From positions 55,612,233-55,676,232 of the forward strand of contig CM044956.1 of assembly GCA_024516035.1 (NCBI GenBank): a DNA stretch of 64,000 nucleotides. Direction: 5' to 3'. Below are positions 10,252 to 21,956 of the stretch, piece by piece. Source of the DNA: Bactericera cockerelli (lineage: Eukaryota > Arthropoda > Insecta > Hemiptera > Triozidae). Within the stretch, counting starts at the first letter, position 1; each line of letters begins with the position of its first letter. The position numbers were made by a program, and so were the translations under genes. The notes below the pieces were generated by a model. The model searched no databases, was not told where the DNA came from, and saw only the letters and a program-made list of their open reading frames with translations.

Positions 10252-10446
10252 TACATAGTTATTTAGATTTTTATATAATAATTTATACAGTAAAATTAAT
10301 GTTGAAAATAAATAAATAATAATAATAATAAAAAGGAAAAAAGAAGAAGAAAAAAATATTAAAAAAATCGAGTAATTAGTTAATTATCTGGCAATGCAGA
10401 ATAATAGCATGTTAATTGTTAATTTATTATGTAATTTTAGAAACAG
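10252..10446. other. AT-rich stretch with AAT microsatellite
   Basis: No gene. It has (AAT)n around 10317-10331 and an A/G-rich run to 10360. Confidence 0.4.
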
Positions 10447-10720
10447 TGTTTAATTGTTTATCTTGCATTCCAATCTATATCAAAAACTCTATTGAGAAAT
10501 ACTCGTATGATTATATTTTTATTCTATTCTATTGAAACATTGTTTAATTTTTATTTATCTTCCATTTTAATCTCTATTAAAAACTCTATTGAGAATTACG
10601 ATTATATTTTTATTCTATTATATTGAAACATTGATGTTTAATTGTTTATCTTCCATTTTAATCTCTATTAAAAACTCTTATTGAGAAATACAATTATATT
10701 TTTATTCTATTCTATTGTTT
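10447..10720. repeat. 94-bp tandem repeat, about 2.9 copies
   Basis: Units begin TGTTTAAT at 10447, 10541 and 10635, each followed by a tatc-ttccattttaatct-type segment and attatatttttattctatt. Function unknown. Confidence 0.75.
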
Positions 10721-11804
10721 TGTTTTCCGAGTTATAAAACAGTAAAAAGTATTTAAGTTCCAGGGCAAGGACTAAACTGGGACCTGCTTCCTGAAGGCAA
10801 TCCTTTCGAAAGGATATATATAACTCAAGAACAGTTGGAAATTTTGGACTTTTGTCAATTTAACCGGGGGTCATTTCATCATTTTTTTTGCTATCTCTTG
10901 TCTAAACAACATTGTATCCAGGTTCGATGTAATATTATTGGAGACATCTGACCACAGCCCAACCTTAGGTCCTTAAGGATATGGACTGAAATATCAGCCG
11001 AAAATGAGGAAAATCGCCACATGTTTTTTTTCCCTTTCGATTACCACAGATGCGTGGTACAAAAATTTCGATCGTGTGCAGTCACTTTTTACCTATCAAC
11101 AGATTTCTTCTGTGCTTTATTATAGAAATCTGTTGGAATTAAGTTTCCAGTACGCGCTAATTTTTGAATCTGATTTCTGAGTAAATTAAATAATTTTAAA
11201 AAGAAGAAATTTACAGTTTTTCATTTGAGAAACGATAAGCTGCTCATAATTTATCTAATTCTGTGTACCTATAAAATTTATTTATCATATTCTTCACAAT
11301 CTTCAATCGGGTAACGGCATAGGGTGTTTAATGTGGATAAATTGCAGCTGCTTTCAGCCAAGAACAGGGAAAAAAATTGGTCTCCTAATTTAATAATAAT
11401 TTACCCTGGAAAGTAACCACCATGCATGGTTAATGCTCATAGCATTTTCTACCACCTAACCAAGGTTTATTATTACATAGTCACAAGCTCTAATAAACCA
11501 GGAAAAATCCAAGCATTTGGTGGCATACAAACCACTGATCACTGATCCAAGTGCGAGATTGTTTACATTATAAGTCTAGTGCCATAACCACATCCACTAC
11601 CAATGCTTGGTAATAAATAATCTTCTACATTAAATTTACTTACCCTGTAGTAAGTCATTCACCTACTAAAATTCACTCTTATTTGTTTGCTCAAGCTTAG
11701 TCAACTTAGCTATGCTAGCTACAAGCTCAGAGCAGGTATAGATTATTCTAAACTCCCTCTACCTAAAGATTAAATTACATACAGCAATCTATCAAGCTTT
11801 CAGC
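10721..11804. other. upstream region of MED15
   Basis: No coding sequence is recognised. A diverged minus-strand tRNA-derived SINE (family C) is at about 11395-11570. The MED15 promoter should be in or near this stretch, but I see no clear TATA box or Inr that I would commit to. Confidence 0.4.
11395..11570 (-). repeat. SINE family C, diverged copy
   Basis: Matches the copy at 24783-24996 (the segments ggaaagtaaccacca, gttaatgctcatagcatttt and ctaccacc are shared). The tRNA-like head is decayed. Confidence 0.5.
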
Positions 11805-14800
11805 ATGAGTGGTCTGGAACAACAAGAACAGAACAACTGGAGAACTGCAGACTTCCGTCAGAATGTGGTCCAGAAAATGTAAGTTGTGTAGTGGGAATCA
11901 ATGAGGCCCAAATATTTGTGTTGTAAAACCCCTAAGAGAGAGGTGGGTGTTTGAAATATTTTCAAACACAAAACATATTTTCAATATTAAGGTTTTATTG
12001 TAATAAATACTTCACATTTGTATACTTTTTTTAAATAATTTTTTTTTTTTCACATTACATAAAAAAAACTTCTCCAAGGACATCTTCCCAAGTGTACTCA
12101 GCACTGAGGCAACGTTATGTCTTTGAACAGCAAAACTAAGCCTTTGCCTGAAATATTCCCCCACAAGTCTATCCTTTGTCTTAAGGACCAAGGTTTTGGA
12201 TACAACATTTCCAAAGCACTTGGCAAACCCAATTAATGAAGCTAAAGTGGAAAAAAGCCAACATTAATGATGCCAAAGTGGATACTGTTTCTATATCTAC
12301 CGTTGTTATTACCATGGTAACAGCCAATCACATAACTGAAATCAGATACTATAGTAAGTAATAGTATCCACAGCAGTGTTCATTAATTCAAGCATATGAA
12401 TGATATAGGGATGAAAAAACAATTACTTGTATAGTGGCAACATTAACACATTAGGACTCGTTGACCCACATTTGTCCAGTGGGACAAATGAGTTTCCTCA
12501 GATTAGACCAGTCTTCCCAACAGTGGGACAAATTACCAATATAGTTTTCCCACCAGTAGTCTCACAATTTTGCTGCTTTTACCTTGTGATATGCACAAAA
12601 AATTAAAGAAATTCTTGCTCTATTACAAAGAATTGTCTTTTTTTATTTGAAAATGAGCAACTTGGGGTTTGTCCTCTCCTTTACAACTACCTACTGTGGT
12701 TTGGAAATAAAACTAAGAGTTTTAAGAGAAAATTTGCCTAAGGACAGAAAATTTGCCAAATACACTCTATTTACTACAGCAAAAATATTTAAAATGGTTA
12801 TCGAAACAAATACATACACAATATTGTTAGTGTTTAATGTTGATAGTGATATATTTTAATTGTTCTTTGTTTCAGTGAGGAAGCTATTCAAAGGTCAGGC
12901 ATGCCCACAGCCAAAAACAGTGTTGAAATGGAAAATCATGTTTTTCAGAAAGCCAAAAATAAGGTAAACCAATACCTAGAAAAATATTAAATTCATACTG
13001 TATATTATTAAAAAGTCATAAGTTGTCATAATGGTTGGTCTCACATCAAGTTATTCAGATAATGTGGATGATGACCTGGAAATAGTTGTGTTGACAAGTT
13101 CCCAAATATTGCATATGAAATATCTTCTTAACTCTTTTTACTAACATTAGTTAGGTCTAAATTGGAATTTGTAGTTTGTTTTATTATCTTTTTAATGTCT
13201 TTGGCAAAGAAAAGACTTTTCATGTGTTTTACACTTTTCATGTGTTTTTTTTATGCAAAAATATGAATGATATTTTTATGTTCCTGTTTCAGGAGGAGTA
13301 TCTTGGATTTGTTGCTCGGTTGATTCTCCATGTTAGAGAGATGAGTAAGTTAACTACCAACAATTCAAACTTCGTAATAAATATGTCACCAAATAATATC
13401 TAACTGGACTGACTCACCTTATCAAAGCGCAATTCACTCACTGACTGTAAAAGCTAAATCCAACCGCGGAAAATCAAATGATAGTATTCTTTAACAATTG
13501 CTTCAGTGAATAGTTTAAATTAGCTTTCACAAGAGATCTCATTGGGTCACAGTTGTAATTGTATGAAATTTCTATTGTGACCCTACAATAAAGAATATAA
13601 GCTAGTGTCGATGGCTTTTTGAATGTACTGGCTCTCGTAGAATCACCAACGTTAAGCAACGTCCAGCAAGATGAAGACTTCGTGATGCTGGCATTCCGGC
13701 CCAACCCAGGTTGAGTGAGGTTAAATGTGTGTAGCGGGTTTGTGACTTTCCTGGGAATGGAGAATAACACCCCCGTGATATGAAATTGAAGTTGAAAGCA
13801 AAATTAAACCAAAAAAAAAAAAAAAAAAAAAAAACTTGAATTTGTTTAATCCATTTTAAAAAATAAAATGAATGGATATTAAAACTAAATTACCTTCTCT
13901 TCCCTTTCCAGGCACGGGCAATCAGGGTGTGGGGGGCGGCAGTGGGGGCAACATGATGGGACTAGGACCCTCCCAGGGGCCGCCTCAAGGAGTTACAGCC
14001 ACTAATTGTAAGTCCTTTGATTTCAATCAATTAACACTTGAGTTCAAATATTATTATTATTAAATTATTTATTAGATAATAAGTCATGCATAATTATGAA
14101 CAGGTAATAATTACAAAAATTAAAAAAAGAAACAATGTAAACAATAAAAAGGAACATAGATAAATATATGCACACATTTATGTCCTAACTAACTTGCCTA
14201 TGGCCATAACCCGTCCTTTATCTTTTTTCCCTTTTAGTTGACATAAATATTGAATGGTTATGTTAACCCAAAGTAGATTTGAAACAAGTATTGCTAATAC
14301 GGTTCTGGGTACTGTTTCCTGCACGAGGCAATCTTTGCCATCAAACCCATTTCTCATAAATAAATAAAAATCACTCAACAGGAAACAGAGTTTTATCTCA
14401 CAAAGATTCAATCAGAAACGCGTTTTCTTCGACTAAATGAACTTCTTCGACTAAATTTATCATTCTGAAGAAAATTAGTTTTAATTTTACTTTAGTTTGA
14501 TTTTATTTGTTGTTTTTTTTTCTTCCAGTGCTACAAACTCTGAATACAAGACCTCAGTTACAAAAACTCCCGCCAGTTGTAGGTCAGGTAAGTGACACCT
14601 ACAATTCGTACAACTGTTTTTATTATTAACTGTTCAATTTTTGTGTTTATTTACAAAAAAATAACCATCAAAGCAAAAAAGCATACCTACCTAACATTTT
14701 TTGTAATTCTTTGTGAATTTATTCAGTTTCATGTTGCGTCCTCAAATTAAAAGACAGTTTTTATATTACTCTTAATAATGGACCAAAGAAATTATTCTTA

Positions 14801-17800
14801 AAAGCAGCTTTCTGGGATTAGCACGCGATTAGCACAGTAGCTATTACATAGATCACTGTAATTTTTTTTGGATACAGTTGTTTGTAAGGGATACCTCGTG
14901 TTGACCCAGCACCGTGTTCTTTGAATAGTTAGAATTGATTAGAGTTTCCCTTGATTCCAGATGCAACAAACTATTGGAGGTCCCATGTCAGGGCAGGTGC
15001 AGATGCAAGGAGGTATGGTGCCCATGAGCTCTGGCATTCAGGGGCAAATGGGCGGCCCCATGCAAAGCCAACTGGCAGGGCCCATGCAGTCTCAAATGGG
15101 GGGCCCTATTCAGTCACAAATGGGCGGTCCCATGCAAAACCAAATGGGTGGCCCCATGCAAAATCAAATGGTTGGCTCAATGCAAAATCAGATGGGCGGC
15201 CCTATCCAATCGCAAATGGGCGGTCCCATGCAAAATCAAATGGGAGGGCCCATCCAGTCACAAATGGGTGGTTCCATGCAGAACCAAATGGGCCCAATGC
15301 AAAGTCAAATGGGGATGCAGAATCAGATGTCTGGTAACATGGGCGGCCCTATTCAATCACAGATGGGTGTGCCCATGCAAGGAATGATGGGCGGGCCGAT
15401 ACAGAGTCACATGGGCAGCCCCATGGTGAGTCCCATGGGCCCTGGCGGGCAGATGGGCAGCCCTCAGCCGTCTCAGATGGGCCACATGGCCCAGAAGAAC
15501 CCCCAGGCTCGGACCATGAACGCCCAGTTCATTCGACAGACCCCCACACCCCCCCAGCAGTCACCTGTGGGTCTGCAACACAGGTACACAGCATCAGTTC
15601 AAATTTTATTCTATCTATTTTCTTTTATTATATCTATTTTATTATAATATTTTATCTATTTTATTCTGAGAGTACTTTGTTCTTCACCTTTGTAGTCTTT
15701 TTCTAAGTGCAGGCTTCATTCTGCAGGGGACTCTTCGCCCGAATCAATAAATTCTATCCCCATCTCATTTCTTATAAGTCCCTCCTTGAACTGCTTCCTC
15801 TTTCTACAGTCAGAAGTCGTCACATACGAAACTTTCTAGTTTTTCTCTTTAAAATTTACAATAAACAAGTTGACATTCCCTTTCTTTACAACAATCTTTT
15901 TTTCAACTCAAATTCTGAAAGAACAAGAAATTCTCTATTTAAGACTTTTAAAGTACCTCTTACTCCAAAGTTAAGCAAAAATTTAGTAAAGCAAGTTTGA
16001 GTAGTTGTCTTCTACATACTAATGTGATCCCACCCTCATTCTCCTCCAGCAACCAGATGGTGGCGTCGCCCGCCCTGGTGCCCTCGCCCTCCGCCCCGCC
16101 CATGGGCTCCATGCGCCCCGGGGGCATGGCGCCCTCCCCCAGTGGGCCCCTCAACACCCCCGGCCAGGCCCAGCCCTTGTCCAGCCCCTGCAATATGCAG
16201 GAGGACCAGGTAGCTATTGTGCTTTTTTTTAATTGTAATTATATATTTACGTGTCAAGCCCAGTGTAAAATCAAACATAAATACATGTTACTACAATGGA
16301 AATATAATATGAGAATATACCCAGGGCAAGGTCAAGGACCTGTCTTAAAATAAATGGTCATTAAAAAAAAGAATAATGATAATAATAATAATGTTTATTA
16401 TGTATTAAATAACATCATGGTCTATCGTGTTCCTCTATAAGTACGGGGTGTACTTTTCAGGAACTTGTAGGTAGGCTTTTTTTTAATTTTCTTTTCTATT
16501 TTCTCAAGTTGTAATTAAATATTTTCATTTATTCGTTTTTAAATAATAAGTAAATGTGTAATCTTTGTATTATACGCTGTTTATCCTGCAAAAATGAAAC
16601 TTACGAATTCCTTAAGTAACAAAGTAACATCTGTTAGAACTAGTACCTTTTTTAAAATTGAGTTGAACGTCGCTTTCAACTACATGGTCAAATGGTCATA
16701 TCACGAAGGTACTAATAGCTTAACTAGTAAAAACATCGGACTTTTACCCGTGATATTTAAAAAGACATGTAGCCAAACGTCAAAGGAACGTTATACGGTG
16801 CGAACGAGCCCCTCTACCAGTAATGCGCCCGAAGGAAAAAAAAGAGGAAGGAATGCGCTAGTTTTCGTATGATGGCTAAAAATTAGGTATGCGGTAATTT
16901 CAAAGAAAAAAAAACTGGTTATCAAAATTTTTGGGTGATTGCATTACTTTCCCTTCTAGGATTTCTTAAAACATTGTAAATAAATTGATTTGATTTGATA
17001 ATATTATAAATTGTTTTAATGGTTTTTTTTACATCATAATATATTATACTTCTCCTAAGCTCGATAATATTATAAATTGTTTTAATGGTTTTTTTACATC
17101 ATATTATACTTCTCCTAAGCTAAGAGCTAACTTGAAAGTTAGTTAAAAGCTAACTAACTTATAGAGAAAGTATTTATGAAAAAATCGTTTTCACAGGTGT
17201 ACAGGGAGAAGATCCGACAGCTGAGCAAGTACATTGAACCTCTGAGACGTATGATCGCCCGCGCCGGCAATGATGGTAAGTAAGCGCCTGCGTAGCAGAG
17301 TGGTCAAGGCGTGTCCGCCTGGTAAGCAGAAGGGCGCGGGTTCAAATACCAAAGTATCGGTACAAATAATGTATTTTTTTAATGATGAATATTTTTAATG
17401 ATAAATTCAGTAGTCACCGTGGCAGAGTGAGTTAGCGCGCTAGGCATTGCACACTCGGTGACCTGGGTTCGATTCCCAGCGGAGGAGGATTTTTTCTGCT
17501 CTGTACTTGGATGTTCGGGGTCCACTCATACCTCGTGAGGAAAAATGAGTAGCTGCTTTGATGTGAAGCAGCGACCAGTGGCAGAATCATAGGCAAAAAA
17601 AGAATACAAGATATTGTAAATTAAAGTGGTAAAGTCCTATGATTCTGCGCTACCCACTAAAGTTGTGACATAATAACACAAAGAAAAGGCATTATATATT
17701 ATAATGATAAATGCATGTAAAAGTATGTTCGGGGTCCACTCATACCTCGTCAGGAAAAATCGGTTTCTGCTTTGATGTGAGCAGTGACCAGTGGCGAAAT

Positions 17801-20800
17801 TATAGGCAAGATAAGATGTGTTATATTAGATGGTAAAAAAAGTCTTGTGATTCTGCGCTACTGACCAAAATTGTGATATAATAACACGGAAAAATATTTT
17901 TATTTATTTAACATTATTATTTATTTTATTTTTAATTAAAAAAAAAGGTATTTGTGCCCCGGAACCGCTTTCGCATTACTTCAGGGCAATTATTTACTAC
18001 CATTATTATTTCATTGGAGTACAACATTATTTATTGCCCGTAGTCCAGAAATTCCGAGTTCCATTCGAGTGACCTAAATCGGCCCAAAAACAATAGGTTA
18101 ACTTCTAGTACTCGAATGAACATGTATAGTTGTATACTAAATTCGAACAATTTTAATAAATCCGGTCGGGAGTTATCACGGTTAAAACAGAAGTACCTAA
18201 GTTTGAACAGAACCTCACTGTGTTCGTTTGATGAACCCAAATTAACACTTTGAGCTCATGAATACCATATATGACTCTCAGCTGACATTTCATAAAGGAC
18301 ATGAGTACCATATATGACCCTCAACCGAATTTTGACTGTGGACATGAGTACTCTAAGGTATTCACGACCTTCCTTACTTTGAAGTTAAATCATAAAGTAT
18401 AAAAGGTACAGCTGAAAAATGTAAATTTATCGAATTTTGTCGACAAAATACACAATATTTTACAATAAAAAAACTTTGGTACGAAGGGTGCAAAACGCAT
18501 TTTTTGCCTTGGTCCCTCGTGCTCACTCGCCCATCCCAGCTCTGGGGCTCAAAGTGTTAAGAAAGTCTTGCTGTCTCCGCTTCTCAGACGTGGAGAAGAT
18601 CAACAAGATGAAGAAGCTGCTGGAGATCTTGCAGAGCCCCAACAAGCGCATGCCCCTGGAGACCTTGCTCAAGTGCGAACATGTGCTGGAGAAGTTGGAC
18701 TTCAAGCATAGCTCGCTCCTGCGGGACCATCACCCTCTGCTGGAAGCTGTGAGCGGGGCGCTTCAGTCCGCCAATGCGAACCACACGCTGCAGCGAACGT
18801 TCGGCCCGTGTCTCGAGATCCTGTCTGGTCCCGCCATCAAGTGAGTTTTATTTATTTATTTTTATTTATTTATTTAAAATCCCACAATTGAGATAGTTTA
18901 CATAGGTTTGACAATATGATAGTTAAAACATAATACAGGATAAACATAACATAGAAGAAGCAATAGAGTTCGGATTATTTGGATAAGATTAATCTTCTCA
19001 AAGCCAGCGTCGATGACACGTTATTATTAAAACAGATTTAATCAAGTTTTATTTACAAAATAAAGTATATACAATTTACAAGAAAAAAAGTTGATATTAT
19101 TAAACAAAACTTGATCAAGGGCGGTGCTAATGCCTACGGCATTCTCTTCCTAATACACAATTTCTCGTTCTGCCACTGAAGTTGAGCAATACTAGTAGTT
19201 CTGTGAACTGTAAACCTCCTTCAGATTCTTTTATGCAATTATAATTGTCATGTCAAGCTTCAGGACATCTAAACCATTCATTCAACTCGAAGGGTTTTAA
19301 TTTTAAAAATATCAACCGGTCCCCTTGTGCGGCTCTTTTTTCCTTTTCTAGCCACAGTGCGGCCCCGTTAGCTCCAAAGATCACGAAATTTTATATCTAA
19401 TTATGAAGCCTTGCTTTATTCAATAAAATTAGAGGGCAAAACCCGCGTCCTAATCCAGTGTTTTAAATCAAATAGAATCCATCCAGTCTTAAAAGTTTGC
19501 CAAAACCAACCAGCCTCAACTATGAGACAGAGGGGCAACTATAAATATCCCTCGCAATTCAGAGGGGCAACGCTGCAAGTATTTTGTCCACACTGAAAAG
19601 CCTACACGATGAATTAGAAGAAATTTTTGATTTGTAGAATTTTTTAAAAGTGTACCTTTATGTCTCCTATATTATGTATTTGTGTAAAGAAGAAGAATAA
19701 TAAACATGGATATTAATTATCTTGTCCCCAGGGACCTACCTCTGCCTGTGAGTCGCAAGCGTCTGGAAGAACCTGTGGATGATGTGCCTGAAGTGTTGCA
19801 GGGGGAAATCGCGCGCTTGGATCAGAGGTTCAAAGTGAGTGATTTTCTTGCAATAGAATTGTAACAAAGATAGTCCCATACAACTCGATCGACTTTCAAA
19901 CTGTAATATCTTCTGACTTATACAGGGTAATCGAAACCACCCAGCCACTATCTTTTTCTCGAGAACGGTTTGAGTAAGGATCTTGAAACAAAAAATTGGT
20001 CCCCAATATGAAGTCTGAAGTTTTATGGGAAAATATTTTGAAGCTCCGCCCACCGCCCCTAAGGGCGTTTTTAAGGGGGCACATGTCCGTTTCTCCCGAA
20101 TTTTAAATGGAATGCATATTTTTTTTATTTTACTTTCAAAACATGCAAAGCAAGTTAGTAACATTAGTAAAAAGAAAAAAAATATTCCTTGGTTCGAGTC
20201 CCGAAAAAACACGGGTTTTAGAAGAAAATAGACCCAGGTTGCGGAAGTCATAACGGGCACCCGGAAAACGTTGTAAAAAAACTAAAAACATCAAAAAATA
20301 GGTAAAGTCCTCTTCTTTAATTTAATGTACTTGTTTTTATTCTTTAAGGAAGTCATAGGTCCTTAAATTGGTCATAAACTTTTTTCAGTTTCATAAGACC
20401 AAAAGTCCAGACAGAGTTCATACCACCTGTCCTGGCAGACTCAGGAAATGTATTGCAGCAGAGGGTGGTGTTTTTAATCATCTGTAGAGGTGAATTACCT
20501 ACATCGTACATACAATTTAAATTTCTGGACTTTTGGTCTTTTGAAATTGAAAAAAGTTTATGACCAATTTAAGGACCTATGACTTCCTTAAAGAATAAAA
20601 ACAAGTACATTAAATTAAAGAAGAGGACTTTACCTATTTTTTGACGTTTTTCGTTTTTTCACAACGTTTACCGGGTGCCCGTAATGACTTCCGCAACCTG
20701 GGTCTATTTTCTTCTAAAACCCGTGATTTTTCGGGACTCGAACCATGGAATATTTTTTTTCTCTTTTACTAATGTTACTAACTTGCTTTGCATGTTTTAA

Positions 20801-21411
20801 AAGTAAAATAAAAAATATGCATTCCATTTAAAATTCGGGAGAAACGGACATGCGCCCCCCTGAAAACGCCCTTAGGGGCGGAGGGCGGAGGTTCAAAATA
20901 TTTTCCCATAAAATTTCAGACTTTATATTGGGGACCAATTTTTTGTTTCAAGATCCTAACTCAAACCGTTCTTGAGAAAAAGATAGTGGCTGGGTGGTTT
21001 CGATCACCCTGTATTACTGGCCCATCATCCAGGTGTCTATGTACCAGTGTACCTTATACATATATTATTTATACCCCCCAGGTGTCTCTAGACCCCACCC
21101 AGCAGGCTGGCTCCAAGTACATTCAGCTCCTCTGCTGGCTGGACGACAAGCATCTCCCCTGTGTGCCTCCCATCCAGGTGGCCATTCCAGAGGACTACCC
21201 CAGCCAGCCCCCCCGCTGCACCATGGGCCACGAGCACAACACCACCCCCTTCCTCACCGCGGTCAAGAACTCCCTGGAGTCACGCGTGCAGAAGATGCCC
21301 CTCAAGTATTCCGTCAGTCAGCTGCTGGACACGTGGGAGATGAGTGTGCGTCAGGCCTGTGCTCCCTCCCTGGTACCTGTGCAGAGCACCACTATTCTAC
21401 TGGGACTCTAG
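11805..21411 (+). CDS. MED15: Mediator complex subunit 15 (ARC105 homologue), complete
   Basis: Spliced coding sequence with exons 11805-11878, 12876-12963, 13293-13344, 13912-14007, 14529-14587, 14961-15583, 16050-16209, 17197-17275, 18588-18840, 19732-19834 and 21082-21411. All junctions are GT-AG, and the 1917 nt give 638 residues plus stop. Exons 1-3 encode a KIX-type domain (about residues 10-72) that in MED15 binds activators such as SREBP. Exon 6 is a long Gln/Met/Gly/Pro repeat. Exons 8-11 encode the conserved Mediator-binding C-terminus, with motifs YREKIRQLSKYIEPLRRMI, NKRMPLETLLKCE and LLDTWEMSVRQAC. The protein sits in the tail module of Mediator in the nucleus and links activators to RNA polymerase II. 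The last 14 or so codons come from an 80-bp tandem repeat and look lineage-specific. Introns hold SINEs, a LINE fragment and a large palindrome. The start is the only ATG before the KIX exon. Confidence 0.95.
13605..13835 (+). repeat. 5S rRNA-headed SINE in MED15 intron 3
   Basis: A diverged copy: a head related to 5S rRNA (accaacgttaagcaacgtcc), then the shared core (ggcccaacccaggttgagtg), the tail with a tgatatgaaattgaagttga-like segment, and a poly-A run to 13833. Confidence 0.75.
14961..15480 (+). repeat. coding minisatellite in MED15 exon 6
   Basis: About 24-bp units of the type caaatgggcggtcccatgca encode near-perfect octapeptides (QMGGPMQN/S), more than a dozen in a row. Such arrays change length by slippage, and the related array at 1400-1690 has a different unit count. 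The low-complexity Gln/Met tract is typical of MED15. Confidence 0.85.
15690..16005 (+). repeat. non-LTR retrotransposon ORF2 C-terminal fragment
   Basis: Within MED15 intron 6, a 97-codon open frame (15707-16000) resembles the region after the reverse transcriptase of Jockey/CR1-like elements, by the pattern RINKFYPHLISYKSL followed by LPLSTVRSRHIRNF and FKIYNKQVDIPFL. It lacks the catalytic part and is a truncated relic. Confidence 0.5.
16663..16715 (-). repeat. SINE tail remnant in MED15 intron 7
   Basis: aacgtcgctttcaactacat followed by a short duplication and ggtcatatcacga is the reverse complement of the common SINE tail seen at 50560-50600. Confidence 0.55.
16997..17121. repeat. two-copy tandem duplication of about 62 bp
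   Basis: gataatattataaattgttt starts each copy (16997 and 17062) and each ends in cttctcctaagct. It is intronic in MED15. Confidence 0.7.
17284..17354 (+). repeat. tRNA-like sequence (SINE head)
   Basis: Contains a box A-like tagcagagtggtcaaggcg and a box B-like gggttcaaat. The ends do not pair as an acceptor stem, so this is a tRNA-derived SINE head and not a working tRNA gene. It starts only 8 bases after the donor of MED15 exon 8. Confidence 0.5.
17405..17890 (+). repeat. SINE family F, full copy and second partial copy
   Basis: 17405-17690 has a tRNA-like head (gcagagtgagttagcgcgct, box B ggttcgattccc) and a body starting gttcggggtccactcatacc. 17727-17890 repeats the body alone, with changes. 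The head matches the reverse strand of 51776-51855. Both are in MED15 intron 8. Confidence 0.7.
17891..18587. other. rest of MED15 intron 8
   Basis: AT-rich. A short repeated phrase, tgagtaccatatatgac-like, occurs at 18257-18275 and 18301-18318. No exon is seen; the long frame reaching upstream of 18588 is intron read-through. Confidence 0.4.
18841..19731. other. MED15 intron 9
   Basis: Holds TTTA-type microsatellite at 18847-18875 and a diverged SINE-B body at about 19436-19620 (cgcgtcctaatccagt and aaccaaccagcctcaac are shared with 48023-48120). No exon is seen. Confidence 0.4.
19923..21011. mobile_element. 1.09-kb palindromic (foldback) element in MED15 intron 10
   Basis: Arms 19923-20413 and 20524-21011 are inverted copies of about 490 bp with only scattered differences, around a spacer of about 110 bp. 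The ends are CAGGGTAATCGAAACC and the inverse GGTTTCGATCACCCTG, flanked by TA on both sides (19921-19922 and 21012-21013). This suggests a Tc1/mariner-type non-autonomous element with very long inverted repeats. Reading frames in the arms have no domain and are shadows. A transcript through the intron would fold into a long hairpin. Confidence 0.8.
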
Positions 21412-21600
21412 TGTTGAGCTACGCTGAGCTGGGAATAGGTGACTAGTGTGTGGTGCCTGTGCAGAGCACCACTATTCTACTGGGACTCTAGTGTTTAGCT
21501 ACGCTGAGCTAGGAATGGGTGACTAGTGTGTGGTACCTGTGCAGAGTACCACTATTCTACTGGGACTATTGTTAAGCTATGCTGAGCTAGAGCTGGCAAT
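21371..21600 (+). repeat. 80-bp tandem repeat across the MED15 stop codon
   Basis: Units starting tggtacctgtgcagagcacc lie at 21371, 21451 and 21531; the third is degraded. The first supplies the last codons and stop of MED15 (stop 21409-21411). The others are in the 3' untranslated region and each contains the same in-register ctgggactctag or a variant of it. Confidence 0.85.
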
Positions 21601-21639
21601 ATTGATGGTACCATGAATTAATGTTAAATTTAATCACTA

Positions 21640-21855
21640 ACCATGATTAAACTTTTTTGGTGGTTCAATTTCACTTTCAATCACCCAGATCATATCAAGA
21701 CGAGCGTTTTATCCTTCATTTGCTGGAAACTTACCAACCACCTTCTCCACACATCAACCTCACCCGGCCTGGATTGGGTTGGGAATAGACAGCATCACAA
21801 GGGTTTGAATTTGAATGGTCACTTATCCAAGGCCTAACCTCGCTGGATGTTGCTT
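21640..21855 (-). repeat. 5S rRNA-headed SINE, in the MED15 3' region
   Basis: The reverse complement shows the 5S-like head (agcaacatccagcgaggtta), the core related to cccaatccaggccgggtgag, and the tail with a gaaagtgaaattgaaccacc-like decayed end. Confidence 0.6.
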
Positions 21856-21935
21856 CACAACGGGAACTAGTAGATAAATTTAACTAGGTATTGACCCTGG
21901 CTGTATTTGCCTTGTAATATTTTGTCTTTTATTGT

Positions 21936-21956
21936 AATAAATCTATTGTAAATAAA
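21936..21956 (+). terminator. polyadenylation signals for MED15
   Basis: Two AATAAA hexamers, at 21936-21941 and 21951-21956, about 530 bases after the stop codon. They are the first strong pair downstream, so they are the likely 3' end signal. Confidence 0.5.

Noticed and set aside
14951..15387. Alternative frames overlapping MED15 exon 6
   Set aside because: The 24-bp period (a multiple of three) keeps other phases open; only the phase that splices with its neighbours is coding.
18437..18587. 5' extension of MED15 exon 9
   Set aside because: The frame is open upstream but a good acceptor (ccgcttctcag) at 18577-18587 and phase agreement with exon 8 place the exon start at 18588.
19736..20260. 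174-codon minus-strand frame
   Set aside because: It spans the antisense of MED15 exon 10 and one arm of the palindrome; no protein family.
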